From contig NZ_JAMXFJ010000021.1 of NCBI RefSeq assembly GCF_025460805.1, forward strand, positions 17,592 through 81,591: a stretch of DNA of 64,000 nucleotides, read 5' to 3'. This document shows, piece after piece, positions 45,511 to 54,199 of the stretch. The translations under genes and the position numbers were made by a program. The DNA is from Microvirga sesbaniae (lineage in GTDB: Bacteria > Pseudomonadota > Alphaproteobacteria > Rhizobiales > Beijerinckiaceae). Position 1 is the first letter of the stretch, and each line of letters opens with the position of its first letter. The notes beneath the pieces are model-generated. The model did no database searches and was not told the origin of the DNA. It saw nothing but the letters and a program-made list of their open reading frames with translations.

Positions 45511-45629
45511 AGCATCGGATCCGGAGGGCACATGCCGTTCCGGATCCGATGCTCAGATTCTGGGTGGTGCATAGCGGGACATGAGGCGCCTCGCGGCGGC
45601 GATGGTCTCTCATGGTCCGCGATGCTCTA
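45511..45629. repeat. Dispersed palindromic repeat, copy 5 (starts in the fliG stop codon)
   Basis: On the minus strand it begins TAGAGCATCGCGGACC, where TAG is the fliG stop. It contains a perfect 14-bp inverted repeat GCATCGGATCCGGA (45512-45525) / TCCGGATCCGATGC (45539-45552). It may end the motA-fliG transcript or affect read-through into flhB. Confidence 0.75.
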
Positions 45630-46655
45630 GAAATAGGCCTCTTCCTCGGTCTCCGAGTTGATGACGATCTCTCCTCGGCCGGCCATTTCGAGGGCTAGGT
45701 CCGTGATGCTGCGCCTCGCGTCGGCGATATCGCGATGCGCGGACGGCTCCTTGCTGTTGAGCTCGTGCTCGATCATGCGGCGAACGCGCGACGAGAGCGC
45801 GGAGAGAACGACCTTGCGGAAGTCGTCGTTCGTGCCCTTGAGGGCAAGCACGACGCGATCCGGCGGGACCTGATCGAACAGGGTCGTGCGATCCTTGGGC
45901 GTCAGCTTCACGATGTCGTCGAAGGTGAAGAGCAGGCCCCTGAGGATTTCTGCCGATTTCGGCCGAACGGTCGACAGGCTGGTCAGCACGTCCTCCATAT
46001 GATCGCGTTCCATCTTATTGATGATGTCGGCGATCTTCGCGTGAGTATCCGCGCCGGCATTCTTCGAGAAGTTGGCCATGAAATCCTCATGCAGCGTCTT
46101 CTCGATGTTTTTCATCGTCTCGTCGACGATCGGCTTCATGCTGAGCATCCGGCGCATGAGGTTGTTCCGCAGCGGCTGCGGCAGCTGCGTCATGACTTTC
46201 GCCGCGCAGGAGGGTTTCACCTTCGAGAGGATCAGGGCCGCCGTCTGCGGATGCTCCTTCATCAGGTAGGATGCAATCGCACTTTCGCTGACGGTGGAGA
46301 TGCGCTCCCAGATGCTTCGGTTGGCGTTTCCGACAACCTCGTTCATGATGCTGGCGATCTGCTCGGGGCTCAGGATCCCCGTAAGCAGCTTCTCGATATG
46401 GGCCGCACCGCCGACCAGGTCCGCTCCGTCGGAGAAGTTCGACGCGAACTCTTCGACGAGCTGCTCGATCTGGGTCGGAGACACCGGCCCGAGCTGAGCG
46501 GCCGATTTGGTGACGAGCCGAATCTCCTCTTCGTTGAAGTGCTTGAGGATCCTGCTTGCTGCAGGCTTCCCCATGGCGAAGAGAAGGGTTGCGACGCGCT
46601 CGGGTCCTTTCAGGACCTTAGTGCCATTCGCCTTCATGGGAACGTGAGCGACCAT
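45627..46655 (-). CDS. fliG: Flagellar motor switch protein FliG
   Basis: 342 residues (ATG 46655; ATG 46637 is also possible). Motifs: GPERVATLLFAMGKPAASRI, EHPQTAALILSKVKPSCAAK, the middle/C-terminal LMRRMLSMKPIVDETMKNIE, and torque-helix region LTPKDRTTLFDQVPPDRVVL with the charged RVRRMIEHELNS. FliG links FliF to FliM and meets MotA. It is the last gene of the motA-fliM-x-fliN-fliG unit. The stop lies in a repeat. Confidence 0.96.
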   Translation of the reverse strand: MVAHVPMKANGTKVLKGPERVATLLFAMGKPAASRILKHFNEEEIRLVTKSAAQLGPVSPTQIEQLVEEFASNFSDGADLVGGAAHIEKLLTGILSPEQIASIMNEVVGNANRSIWERISTVSESAIASYLMKEHPQTAALILSKVKPSCAAKVMTQLPQPLRNNLMRRMLSMKPIVDETMKNIEKTLHEDFMANFSKNAGADTHAKIADIINKMERDHMEDVLTSLSTVRPKSAEILRGLLFTFDDIVKLTPKDRTTLFDQVPPDRVVLALKGTNDDFRKVVLSALSSRVRRMIEHELNSKEPSAHRDIADARRSITDLALEMAGRGEIVINSETEEEAYF

Positions 46656-46669
46656 GCCGTGAAGCCAAC

Positions 46670-47035
46670 TTAGCCGTTAAGATCGTTGGTGGGAGGGCCG
46701 ACGATTTCCGTCAGCGAGATGCCGAAGCGGGAATTGTCGTCCTCCACGACCACGACTTCGCCGCGGGCGATGATGCGGCCGTTCACGACCACGTCCACCG
46801 GCTCTCCGACCCGATGGTCGAGGGGAACGATCGCGCCTCGGCCGAGCTTCATCAGGTTGGCGACCGGCATCGTGGCAGAGCCGAGAACCACCTGAATGGT
46901 GACCGGAATGCGCAGGATCGAATCGAGGTTCTTGCCGCTGCCCAGCCTCTCGTCCTGCAGAGCTGAATTTTCGAAAGCGCCGTCCTGTTGCCACACGGCT
47001 TTATCCTGAGATTTGGGCTCGAAGGGGTTCGTCAT
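46670..47035 (-). CDS. fliN: Flagellar motor switch protein FliN
   Basis: 121 residues. A variable N-terminus of about 40 residues precedes the SpoA domain: SILRIPVTIQVVLGSATMPV, LMKLGRGAIVPLDHRVGEPV, VNGRIIARGEVVVVEDDNSR. It forms the base of the C-ring with FliM and contacts the export machinery. It starts 12 nt after the small membrane-protein gene and 14 nt before fliG. Confidence 0.95.
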   Translation of the reverse strand: MTNPFEPKSQDKAVWQQDGAFENSALQDERLGSGKNLDSILRIPVTIQVVLGSATMPVANLMKLGRGAIVPLDHRVGEPVDVVVNGRIIARGEVVVVEDDNSRFGISLTEIVGPPTNDLNG

Positions 47036-47046
47036 GGGAATGGACC

Positions 47047-47358
47047 TTATGATTGTGATGCGCGGGTGAGGGATTGGGCTTGCTGGCGTGCGTCTTGAAG
47101 GAGGTGCTCGAGCTGGCTCGTGACGGCCTGGGCTTCCTCGATGCGCTTGCCGAGCAGGAGGAGGGTCTCCTTGCCTTCGGTGCCGAAGGCTGCAACGGCC
47201 CCCTGAGCGGCCACAAGGGCCGCGCCGGTCTTGTCGAAGATCTGCTGATACTCAGCATGGTACCGGTCGAGCCTCTTGAGCTTGCGATACATGACGGCGA
47301 CCATGACGCTGGTGGTCACGAGAGCGAGGAACAGGATGGCGTTAGCGAGGGAGGACAT
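47047..47358 (-). CDS. Small single-span membrane protein between fliM and fliN
   Basis: 103 residues from ATG 47358 (MSSLANAILFLALVTTSVMV; ATG 47361 would add one). One membrane helix is followed by a long helical, coiled-coil-like tail (RKLKRLDRYHAEYQQIFDKT to QLEHLLQDARQQAQSLTRAS). The position within motA-fliM-fliN-fliG is typical of an uncharacterised alphaproteobacterial family, perhaps DUF6468, which I cannot confirm. It overlaps the end of fliM by 17 nt. Its role may be motor related. Confidence 0.72.
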   Translation of the reverse strand: MSSLANAILFLALVTTSVMVAVMYRKLKRLDRYHAEYQQIFDKTGAALVAAQGAVAAFGTEGKETLLLLGKRIEEAQAVTSQLEHLLQDARQQAQSLTRASQS

Positions 47359-48277
47359 CATCGAGAAACTCTTTTTCCTGGTCGATGAGCTCATCGACCT
47401 TCAGAACGTAGGACCCTTCCGACTGTCCGATATGACACCAGAAAAGACCCTGCTGATTGCTCTCAAGCTTGACTCGGCTGCGGGGGGTCGCCTGCAGTTC
47501 GATGACGTCTCCGATCTTGAGGTCGGCGATCTCCCCGAGGGAGAGGAACCTCTCCTCGAGAACGGCCTTGAGCGTAACCTCCGTCTTCTTCACCTCCGTG
47601 GCGATCTGCTTCATCCACCGGGGATCACGGCCGGATGATTCGCCCGTCACCACATGAGAGAGGGCTTTGCGCATCGGATTGAGAACCGACTGCGGAATGA
47701 TGACGAACATTTCGCCGCCGCGGTTGAGCGCCTGGAGAAGGAACTTTGCCGCCACCGCCTGATTGTTCCGCCGCCCGATAACCGCGAAGTCCATACGGGT
47801 CTCGATGCGCTCGAGCTTGAACTTCGTATCGACGATCAGGGAGAACGATGCCTGGAGAGCCTTCGCAACGTGCTCGAAGAGGGTCTGGGCCATCCGGAGC
47901 TCGATGCTCGAGAAGCCACGCGCCTCCTCGACGGGAGGTTCGGAGCCGTCGGAACCGAAGAGCACCTCCACCATCGTATAGATGAAGTCCCGGTCGAAGC
48001 CGATCAGGATGTGGCTGTCCCATTCGGGCGCATGGAAGATGCCCGCGACGGCGTTCGCCTCGTACATCTCCAGAATTTCGGTGATGCGACCGCTCTCGAG
48101 CCCGCTGAGCGAGTAGTACATGGGCGATGCTGCCAGGTGGCGCAGGTGCTCGGCGCAACTGGTCGTCATGCGGTCGAAGATCACATGAAGCATCGGCAGG
48201 CGGTCGAGGGAGAGGCCTGCCGCATCCAGAAGCATGTCGCGGATGTCGTTGGCGCTATGGGCTCCGCTCATCATCAT
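47342..48277 (-). CDS. fliM: Flagellar motor switch protein FliM
   Basis: 311 residues starting MMMSGAHSANDIRDMLLDAA. It has a CheC-like middle domain (DSHILIGFDRDFIYTMVEVL, GSDGSEPPVEEARGFSSIEL) and a C-terminal SpoA domain (LSLGEIADLKIGDVIELQAT). The N-terminal peptide for CheY binding in enterobacteria (LSQxEIDALL) is replaced by a different sequence, as is usual in rhizobia. The start overlaps the motA stop by 4 nt. Confidence 0.93.
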   Translation of the reverse strand: MMMSGAHSANDIRDMLLDAAGLSLDRLPMLHVIFDRMTTSCAEHLRHLAASPMYYSLSGLESGRITEILEMYEANAVAGIFHAPEWDSHILIGFDRDFIYTMVEVLFGSDGSEPPVEEARGFSSIELRMAQTLFEHVAKALQASFSLIVDTKFKLERIETRMDFAVIGRRNNQAVAAKFLLQALNRGGEMFVIIPQSVLNPMRKALSHVVTGESSGRDPRWMKQIATEVKKTEVTLKAVLEERFLSLGEIADLKIGDVIELQATPRSRVKLESNQQGLFWCHIGQSEGSYVLKVDELIDQEKEFLDDVLPR

Positions 48278-49182
48278 GCGGCCTCCTTCAGATCTTCGGA
48301 GCGGCCGCCGGTCGTCGTCGCGGTCTCAACCTCGTCGATGGTCGGCCGGTACTCCACGGAGATGCCCTTGCGGCCATGCTCCACGGCGATTTGCGGGAGA
48401 GCGCCGTTCATGTAGGCGATGAAGGCCTGCTTGACGATGACATAGACGCGGGTCTGCTTTTCTCGGGTCGCTTTCACCTTGTTCGCGAGCGGCGACAGGA
48501 AGGCATAGGAGATGAAGATGCCGCCGAAGGTTCCGACAAGCGCCGAGGCGATCAGCCCACCCAGAATGGTCGGCGACTGATCGATGGCGCCGAGCGCCTT
48601 CACGATCCCGAGGACGGCTGCCACGATCCCGAGGGCCGGGAGGGCCTCCGATACGGTGTTGATCGAGTAATAAGGTTTCGTCCGGTCGCGCTTGAGAGTT
48701 GCGATTTCTTCTTCCATGAGCGCTTCGATCTCATGGGGACGCGCGTTGCCGATGATGATCAGCCGGGCATAGTCGCAGATGAAGAGCGTGAGATCCTTAT
48801 CCTTGAGGACGCCCGGAAAGGCCTTGAAGATCTCGGATTCTTCCGGCTGGTCGATGTGCCCCTCCACCTCGTTCCGCGGCTTGTTCTTCAGCTCCCGCAT
48901 GAGGGCATAAAGGAGGCCGAGGATTGCGAGATAGTGATCCCTCTTCGGCACGGCTCCGGAGATGGCCTCGCGCGCGGCGCGGCCGGTGTCCTTCACCAGA
49001 GGCATGGGATTTGCGATGATGAATGTGCCGATCGCGATCCCGCAGATGATCACGTATTCCCAAGGCTGCCAAATGACGGCCAGATGACCGCCCATGGCGA
49101 CATAGCCGCTCACAAGCGAGCCAATGGCGACTGCCAATCCGATCAAAACGCCCAAAGTCGCGGTCCTTTTATGAAAGTCCAA
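48274..49182 (-). CDS. motA: Flagellar stator protein MotA
   Basis: 302 residues with four membrane segments (first LGVLIGLAVAIGSLVSGYVA, last pair around LGIVAAVLGIVKALGAIDQS and ASALVGTFGGIFISYAFLSP). The cytosolic loop carries ALMEEEIATLKRDRTKPYYS with the charged residues that meet FliG. It forms the proton channel with MotB, encoded on the other strand at 38552. First gene of the minus-strand switch operon; a shared flagellar box lies 27 nt upstream. Confidence 0.97.
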   Translation of the reverse strand: MDFHKRTATLGVLIGLAVAIGSLVSGYVAMGGHLAVIWQPWEYVIICGIAIGTFIIANPMPLVKDTGRAAREAISGAVPKRDHYLAILGLLYALMRELKNKPRNEVEGHIDQPEESEIFKAFPGVLKDKDLTLFICDYARLIIIGNARPHEIEALMEEEIATLKRDRTKPYYSINTVSEALPALGIVAAVLGIVKALGAIDQSPTILGGLIASALVGTFGGIFISYAFLSPLANKVKATREKQTRVYVIVKQAFIAYMNGALPQIAVEHGRKGISVEYRPTIDEVETATTTGGRSEDLKEAA

Positions 49183-49209
49183 CTTGTTGAAGATGTCTTA
49201 AACCCGGAG

Positions 49210-49221
49210 GCTTGCGCGAAG
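49210..49221 (-). promoter_or_regulatory. Shared flagellar operon box upstream of motA
   Basis: On the minus strand it reads CTTCGCGCAAGC, with an end 27 nt from the motA ATG. It lies back to back with the plus-strand copy for flgF. Confidence 0.5.
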
Positions 49222-49240
49222 CTGGAAACCGGGGAGCAAG

Positions 49241-49252
49241 CCTCGTGCAAGG
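49241..49252 (+). promoter_or_regulatory. Shared flagellar operon box upstream of flgF
   Basis: CCTCGTGCAAGG, 105 nt before flgF. Together with the minus-strand copy 20 bp to the left it makes a divergent pair. Confidence 0.5.
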
Positions 49253-49357
49253 CTGTTCGACTACCCCTCGGGCCAAGTTCATGCGGCAAAAGGAATGCCG
49301 CGCCGTCAGGGCTGGCGCCATCAGGCCGCCCTCATGAGAAAAGGCCGGAGCTCCTCC

Positions 49358-50083
49358 ATGCAATCCTCGCTTTATGTCGCGCTGTCCGCCCAGGTGGCCA
49401 TGGAAAAGCGCCTGAACACGATAGCGAACAACGTTGCGAACATGAACACGGGCGGCTTCCGAGCGGACGAGGTCAAGTTCGAGGAAATCCTCTCGCTCGC
49501 AGCCAAGGAGAATGTGTCCTTCGCGTCGTCCGGGCAGAACTTCGTGTCACGGCGCACGGGTCCCGTCGTGAAGACCGACAACCCCCTCGACGTCGCCATC
49601 CAGGGGGAGGCCTGGTTTGCCTTCAACGGGCCCAACGGGGCCGTCTACACCCGCGACGGCCGGTTCAAGATGAACGAGAACGGCGATCTTCTGACGGTCG
49701 AAGGCTATCAGGTTCTGGACGCGGGCGGCGCGCCCATCGCTCTCGATCCGATGGCGGGTTCGCCGACGATCGGGCGCGATGGAACGATCATGCAGGGCAC
49801 CAACCAGGTTGGAGCCATCGGTCTGTTCAACCTGAGGAACGACAGCCGTCTCACCCGTTTCGGAAACTCCGGCGTCATGTCCAGCATTCCGGGAGAGGTC
49901 GTTCAGGATTTCAACTCCACCGGGGTTCAGCAGGGCTTCAGCGAGGGATCGAACGTCAATCCCGTTCTGGAAATGACCAAGATGATCGCGGTCCAGAGGA
50001 GCTTCGATAGCGCGGCCACGACCATCCAGGAAAGCGAATCGACCTTCATGGATGCCATCCGGACCCTTGGCCCCAGCTCCTGA
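49358..50083 (+). CDS. flgF: Flagellar proximal rod protein FlgF
   Basis: 241 residues from ATG 49358 (MQSSLYVALSAQVAMEKRLN) with GGAG about 8 nt upstream; the longer frame from 49295 does not fit. NTIANNVANMNTGGFRADEV is the rod motif, and the C-terminus EGSNVNPVLEMTKMIAVQRS forms the terminal helix. It is a rod protein with FlgB, FlgC and FlgG. The stop overlaps the fliI start (TGATG). Confidence 0.96.
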   Translation: MQSSLYVALSAQVAMEKRLNTIANNVANMNTGGFRADEVKFEEILSLAAKENVSFASSGQNFVSRRTGPVVKTDNPLDVAIQGEAWFAFNGPNGAVYTRDGRFKMNENGDLLTVEGYQVLDAGGAPIALDPMAGSPTIGRDGTIMQGTNQVGAIGLFNLRNDSRLTRFGNSGVMSSIPGEVVQDFNSTGVQQGFSEGSNVNPVLEMTKMIAVQRSFDSAATTIQESESTFMDAIRTLGPSS

Positions 50084-51414
50084 TGGCGGCGATGAACGCT
50101 CTCCAAAGGCTCGAGGAGTTCGTCCTCACCGAAGGTGCCGGCAGGCGGAAGGTCCAGATCAGCGGAACCATCCGCGAGGTCAACCCGAGCTATTACCGGG
50201 TTGCCGGATTGTCCCAGTTCGTGAAGCTCGGCGATCGGGTCGGCTTTGAGGCTCATGGGAGGACGCAGGCCGGAGAGGTGGTGCGAATCGACGACGGCGG
50301 GATCACGATAAAGCCCTTCAACGGGCGGATCGAAGCCGGGATCGGAACGCCCGCCTTCATCCTGGGCGACACGGCCTTTAGCCCGGACCATAGCTGGCGC
50401 GGGCGCGTCATCAACGCTCTCGGCGATCCGCTGGACGACCTCGGTCCTCTGGTCACCGGCCACAGGCCCGTCCGGAACGATGCCGAGCCCCCGTCCGCCA
50501 TGACGAGGGCCAGGGTGACGACTCCTCTGAAGACGGGCGTCAAGGCCATCGATCTGTTCACTCCCCTGTGCCAGGGACAGCGCATCGGCATCTTCGCGGG
50601 CTCCGGCGTCGGAAAGTCCACGCTCCTGACCATGCTCGCGAAGTGCGAGGGGTTCGACACGATCGTCGTCGCCCTCGTGGGAGAGCGCGGCCGCGAAGTC
50701 CGGGAGTTCCTGGAAGGCCCCATTCACGCGAATCTGCACAAGTCGATCATGGTGGTGTCGACGGGCGACGAGAGCCCGATGATGCGGCGGCAGGCTCCCC
50801 GAACGGCCGTGGCGCTGGCCGAGTACTTCCGTGATTGCGGCGACTCCGTCCTGCTCATCGTCGATTCGGTCACGCGGTACGCCCATGCCGCCCGCGATGT
50901 CGCCCTGGCAGCCGGGGAGCCCGCCGTCGCCCGCGGCTATACGCCGAGCGTTTTCAGTGACCTGCCCCGGCTGCTGGAGCGGGCGGGGCCCGGGCAGGAG
51001 GGACGAGGTTCCATCACGGGCATCTTCTCCGTCCTCGTCGACGGCGACGATCACAACGACCCGGTCGCCGACAACATCCGCGGCACGCTCGATGGTCACA
51101 TCGTTCTGGATCGTGCCATCGCTGATCAGGGACGGTACCCGGCCATCAACGTCCTGGGGTCGATCTCGCGCCTGGCCGACCATGTCTGGTCCCCGGACCA
51201 GAAGGAACTGGTTCGCCGTCTCCGCGGGCTGATTGCCCGCTACGAGGACACACGGGATCTCAGGCTCATGGGCGGCTATCATCCCGGCAACGATCAGGAA
51301 CTCGACCAGGCGGTCGTGCTCGTCCCGAAGATCTACGAAGCGCTCAGGCAGGATCCGTCCATGCCCGCCAGTCGCGACGCCTTCATGGACCTGGCGCAGG
51401 CCCTCAAGCAATAG
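50083..51414 (+). CDS. fliI: Flagellum-specific export ATPase FliI
   Basis: 443 residues. The Walker A loop GSGVGKST is near residue 173 (FAGSGVGKSTLLTMLAKCEG). Other motifs are VVALVGERGREVREFLEG, VLLIVDSVTRYAHAARDVAL (Walker B) and the sensor region RGSITGIFSVLVDGDDHNDP. It powers unfolding and initial entry of export substrates, with FliH- and FliJ-like partners found elsewhere in the locus. Only flgF shares its operon. Confidence 0.97.
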   Translation: MAAMNALQRLEEFVLTEGAGRRKVQISGTIREVNPSYYRVAGLSQFVKLGDRVGFEAHGRTQAGEVVRIDDGGITIKPFNGRIEAGIGTPAFILGDTAFSPDHSWRGRVINALGDPLDDLGPLVTGHRPVRNDAEPPSAMTRARVTTPLKTGVKAIDLFTPLCQGQRIGIFAGSGVGKSTLLTMLAKCEGFDTIVVALVGERGREVREFLEGPIHANLHKSIMVVSTGDESPMMRRQAPRTAVALAEYFRDCGDSVLLIVDSVTRYAHAARDVALAAGEPAVARGYTPSVFSDLPRLLERAGPGQEGRGSITGIFSVLVDGDDHNDPVADNIRGTLDGHIVLDRAIADQGRYPAINVLGSISRLADHVWSPDQKELVRRLRGLIARYEDTRDLRLMGGYHPGNDQELDQAVVLVPKIYEALRQDPSMPASRDAFMDLAQALKQ

Positions 51415-51453
51415 GGTTCTTCACCTCTCATATGACGACTGGATCGAATACAG

Positions 51454-51465
51454 CCTCACGCAAGC
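51454..51465 (+). promoter_or_regulatory. Shared flagellar operon box upstream of flgE
   Basis: GCCTCACGCAAGC spans the box, whose 12-mer is CCTCACGCAAGC, 41 nt before the flgE ATG. It is followed by GTCATGGT, also seen after the flhA copy. Confidence 0.5.
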
Positions 51466-51506
51466 GTCATGGTGTTAGGTCCGGTTTGAAACCGTAGGAG
51501 CTTCAG

Positions 51507-52709
51507 ATGAGTCTTTATGGCGTTCTTCGTAGTGGCGTTTCTGGCATGAACGCTCAGTCGAACAAGTTGGGTACCGTTGCGGAGAACATCCAGAACTCGA
51601 GCACGACCGGATACAAGCGAGCTTCGACGGAATTCTCGTCCCTCATCCTTCCCTCGAGCGAAGGCAACTACAATTCCGGCTCCGTCACCAGCAGGGTTCG
51701 CTATACGATCGCCGACCAGGGCCCGATCGCCTATACGACCTCGGCATCCGACCTTGCGATCTCCGGCAACGGCTTCTTCGTGGTGACCGATCCGGGCGGA
51801 TCGCCGTACCTGACCCGCGCGGGCAACTTCGTGAAGGATGGGCGGACGGGCAATCTCGTGAATGCCTACGGGTTCACGCTCATGGGCTACAAGCTCGGCG
51901 CAGGGGCCGTCAATCCTTCCCTGAACAGCCTCGACGGCGTCGAGCCGGTCAACATGTCCTCCTTCGCCATGCAGGCGAGCGGGTCGACGAAGGGATCCTT
52001 CAAAGGCAACCTGCCTGACGGTGAGCCTGTCATTGCTCCCCCGGCCACGGTCAGCAAGCAATCGTCGCTTCAGGTCTATGACAAGGTGGGCAATCCGATC
52101 AAGATTGACATCTCTCTGACGAAGACAAGCGATACGCAGTGGACCATCAGCGTCGCGAACGGAACGACCAGCGATCCGCTGACTGGAACGACCTCAATGA
52201 CCCTGACTTTCGATGCGGATGGCCAACTGACCGGCCCGTCCGTACTGAACTTCGGCATCCCCGGCGGCGAGCCCTTCGCCCTCGACATGGCCGGCATGAC
52301 GCAGCTCGCCGGCGAGTACAACGTCACAGGCGAGGCCAACGGCAATGCGCCGTCCGCCGTGAAGGACGTCGAGTTCGCGTCTGACGGCACCGTCTACGCC
52401 GTCTATGAGGACGGAACCCGCGTCGGGGCCTATCGGATCCCGCTCGCCAACGTGTCGAGTCCGGACAACCTGAGCCCTCGCGCCGGCAACGTCTACGAGA
52501 CGACGGCGGCCTCCGGCGGCTATCAGGTCGGATTCCCGGAGATGTCGGGCTTCGGGTCGATCGCGTCGGGCGCCCTCGAAGGATCGAACGTCGATATCGG
52601 CACCGAGCTGACGGCGATGATCGAGGCTCAGACCAGCTACACGGCCAACTCCAAGGTTTTCCAGACCGGATCCGAACTGCTCGACGTCCTGATGAACCTG
52701 AAGCGGTAA
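51507..52709 (+). CDS. flgE: Flagellar hook protein FlgE
   Basis: 400 residues, with GTAGGAGC about 8 nt upstream of the ATG. The N-terminus MSLYGVLRSGVSGMNAQSNK and TVAENIQNSSTTGYKRASTE are the hook/rod motif. The C-terminus contains GALEGSNVDIGTELTAMIEA with the closing helix. It polymerises into the hook outside the cell. It begins the flgE-flgK-flgL-flaF-flbT-flgD-fliQ unit. Length is usual for the hook of rhizobia. Confidence 0.97.
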   Translation: MSLYGVLRSGVSGMNAQSNKLGTVAENIQNSSTTGYKRASTEFSSLILPSSEGNYNSGSVTSRVRYTIADQGPIAYTTSASDLAISGNGFFVVTDPGGSPYLTRAGNFVKDGRTGNLVNAYGFTLMGYKLGAGAVNPSLNSLDGVEPVNMSSFAMQASGSTKGSFKGNLPDGEPVIAPPATVSKQSSLQVYDKVGNPIKIDISLTKTSDTQWTISVANGTTSDPLTGTTSMTLTFDADGQLTGPSVLNFGIPGGEPFALDMAGMTQLAGEYNVTGEANGNAPSAVKDVEFASDGTVYAVYEDGTRVGAYRIPLANVSSPDNLSPRAGNVYETTAASGGYQVGFPEMSGFGSIASGALEGSNVDIGTELTAMIEAQTSYTANSKVFQTGSELLDVLMNLKR

Positions 52710-52730
52710 TCGTTGGAGAGTCCTTGATCC

Positions 52731-54197
52731 ATGTCTCTGTCAGTAGCCTACAACACGGCACGATCGTCGCTTCTGGCGTCGCAATCCCAGATGGCGACGG
52801 TCTCGCGCAACATCACCGGGGCGTCCGATCCAAGTTATTCGCGCAAGATCGCCATGCTGGTGACTCAAGGGGGCGCGGCCCGCGTCGTGACCTTGAGAGC
52901 CAGCGATGCGGCGCTCCTGTCGAAAATGCTCGAGACCACATCCGACGCGGCAACCCAGAAGGCGCTGCTGGAAGGGCTGGAGAAGCTGAGCCAGACCGTG
53001 GGCGACACGGAACTCGACGAGTCTCTCGCCGCCCGCATCGGAGCCTTGGACAGCGCCCTCAAGCAATATGCCAATGCTCCAGACAATTCGCAGTACGCCA
53101 GGGCGTTCGTCACGGCCGCCACCAACATGGCGTCGAGCCTGAATCAGGCCACATCGGCCGTTCAGGCCGTGCGGCTTGAAGCCGACGGCAAGATCGGGGA
53201 CTCCGTCGCCCGCATCAACGACCTCCTGGCGAAGTTCGAAAAGGCCAACCAGCAGGTCGTGAGCGGCTCAGCGCTCGGGGCCGACGTCACCGACGCCATG
53301 GATACCCGCGACAGCCTGATCGCCCAGCTGTCCGAGGAAATCGGCGTGACCGTCGTGCCGCGGGCCGGCAACGACATCGCTCTCTATACTGACAGCGGCG
53401 TTCCGCTGTTCGACAAGACGGCCAGGCAGGTCAAGTTCGATCAGACAAACGTCTACGCTCCCGGCACAGTCGGCAAGGCCGTGTCCATCGACGGCATTCA
53501 GGTGACCGGCCCGGGGGCCCTGATGCCCCTCAATTCCGGCAACCTCGTCGGGCTGGTGGCAGTGCGTGACGACGTCGCCGTGACCTACCAGCGTCAGCTC
53601 GACGAACTCGCGCGGGGCCTCATCGAGGCCTTCGCGGAGAAGCATCAGACCGACGCATCCCAGCCCGATCTCCCAGGCGTATTCACGTTTCCAGGCGCAT
53701 CAGGCGTTCCCGCATCGCCGGCCACGACAGGCCTGGCAGGCCTGATCAGGGTGACGGACGAGATCGATCCGGCGAAGAGTGCGACTGGTACCTTCGCGAA
53801 CATTCGTGATGGCGGGATCAACGGCGCGGCCTACCGCTACAATCCCGATCCCGACAATGCGGCCTTCTCCGGCCGTCTGTACGGACTCGTCGGAGAGATG
53901 TCGAAGGAGCGGACGTTCGACAAGACCCTCGGTCTGGGGGAGACCGTGTCCCTGCGGGAATTCGCTCAGGGATCAGCCAGCTGGGTCGAGTCGTCGCGCC
54001 AGAGCGCCGACCAATCGCTGGATTACCGGAATACGCTCCTGGGACATGCATCGGAAGCGCTCTCGAACGCCACCGATGTCAACGAGGATGATGAAACGGC
54101 CCTGATGCTGCAACTCGAGAAGTCCTACTCGGCTTCCGCGAAGCTGATCTCCGTGATCGACCAAATGATCAAGACTCTTCTGAACGCGGTGGGCTAG
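52731..54197 (+). CDS. flgK: Flagellar hook-associated protein FlgK (HAP1)
   Basis: 488 residues. N-terminal coiled-coil motif MATVSRNITGASDPSYSRKI and a C-terminal helix with NVNEDDETALMLQLEKSYSA-like sequence (NATDVNEDDETALMLQLEKS). FlgK joins hook and filament. It starts 21 nt after flgE and 2 nt before flgL. No unusual domains were seen, and the length is somewhat short compared with enterobacterial FlgK. Confidence 0.94.
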   Translation: MSLSVAYNTARSSLLASQSQMATVSRNITGASDPSYSRKIAMLVTQGGAARVVTLRASDAALLSKMLETTSDAATQKALLEGLEKLSQTVGDTELDESLAARIGALDSALKQYANAPDNSQYARAFVTAATNMASSLNQATSAVQAVRLEADGKIGDSVARINDLLAKFEKANQQVVSGSALGADVTDAMDTRDSLIAQLSEEIGVTVVPRAGNDIALYTDSGVPLFDKTARQVKFDQTNVYAPGTVGKAVSIDGIQVTGPGALMPLNSGNLVGLVAVRDDVAVTYQRQLDELARGLIEAFAEKHQTDASQPDLPGVFTFPGASGVPASPATTGLAGLIRVTDEIDPAKSATGTFANIRDGGINGAAYRYNPDPDNAAFSGRLYGLVGEMSKERTFDKTLGLGETVSLREFAQGSASWVESSRQSADQSLDYRNTLLGHASEALSNATDVNEDDETALMLQLEKSYSASAKLISVIDQMIKTLLNAVG

Positions 54198-54199
54198 AC

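Noticed and set aside
8942..45629. The short palindromes considered as insertion sequences or CRISPR
   Set aside because: No transposase, no regular spacing and no target duplications are visible; they look like small dispersed palindromes.
48127..50010. 627-residue plus-strand frame over motA, part of fliM and flgF
   Set aside because: Overlaps three clear genes in other frames and has low-complexity Arg/Gly sequence at its end.
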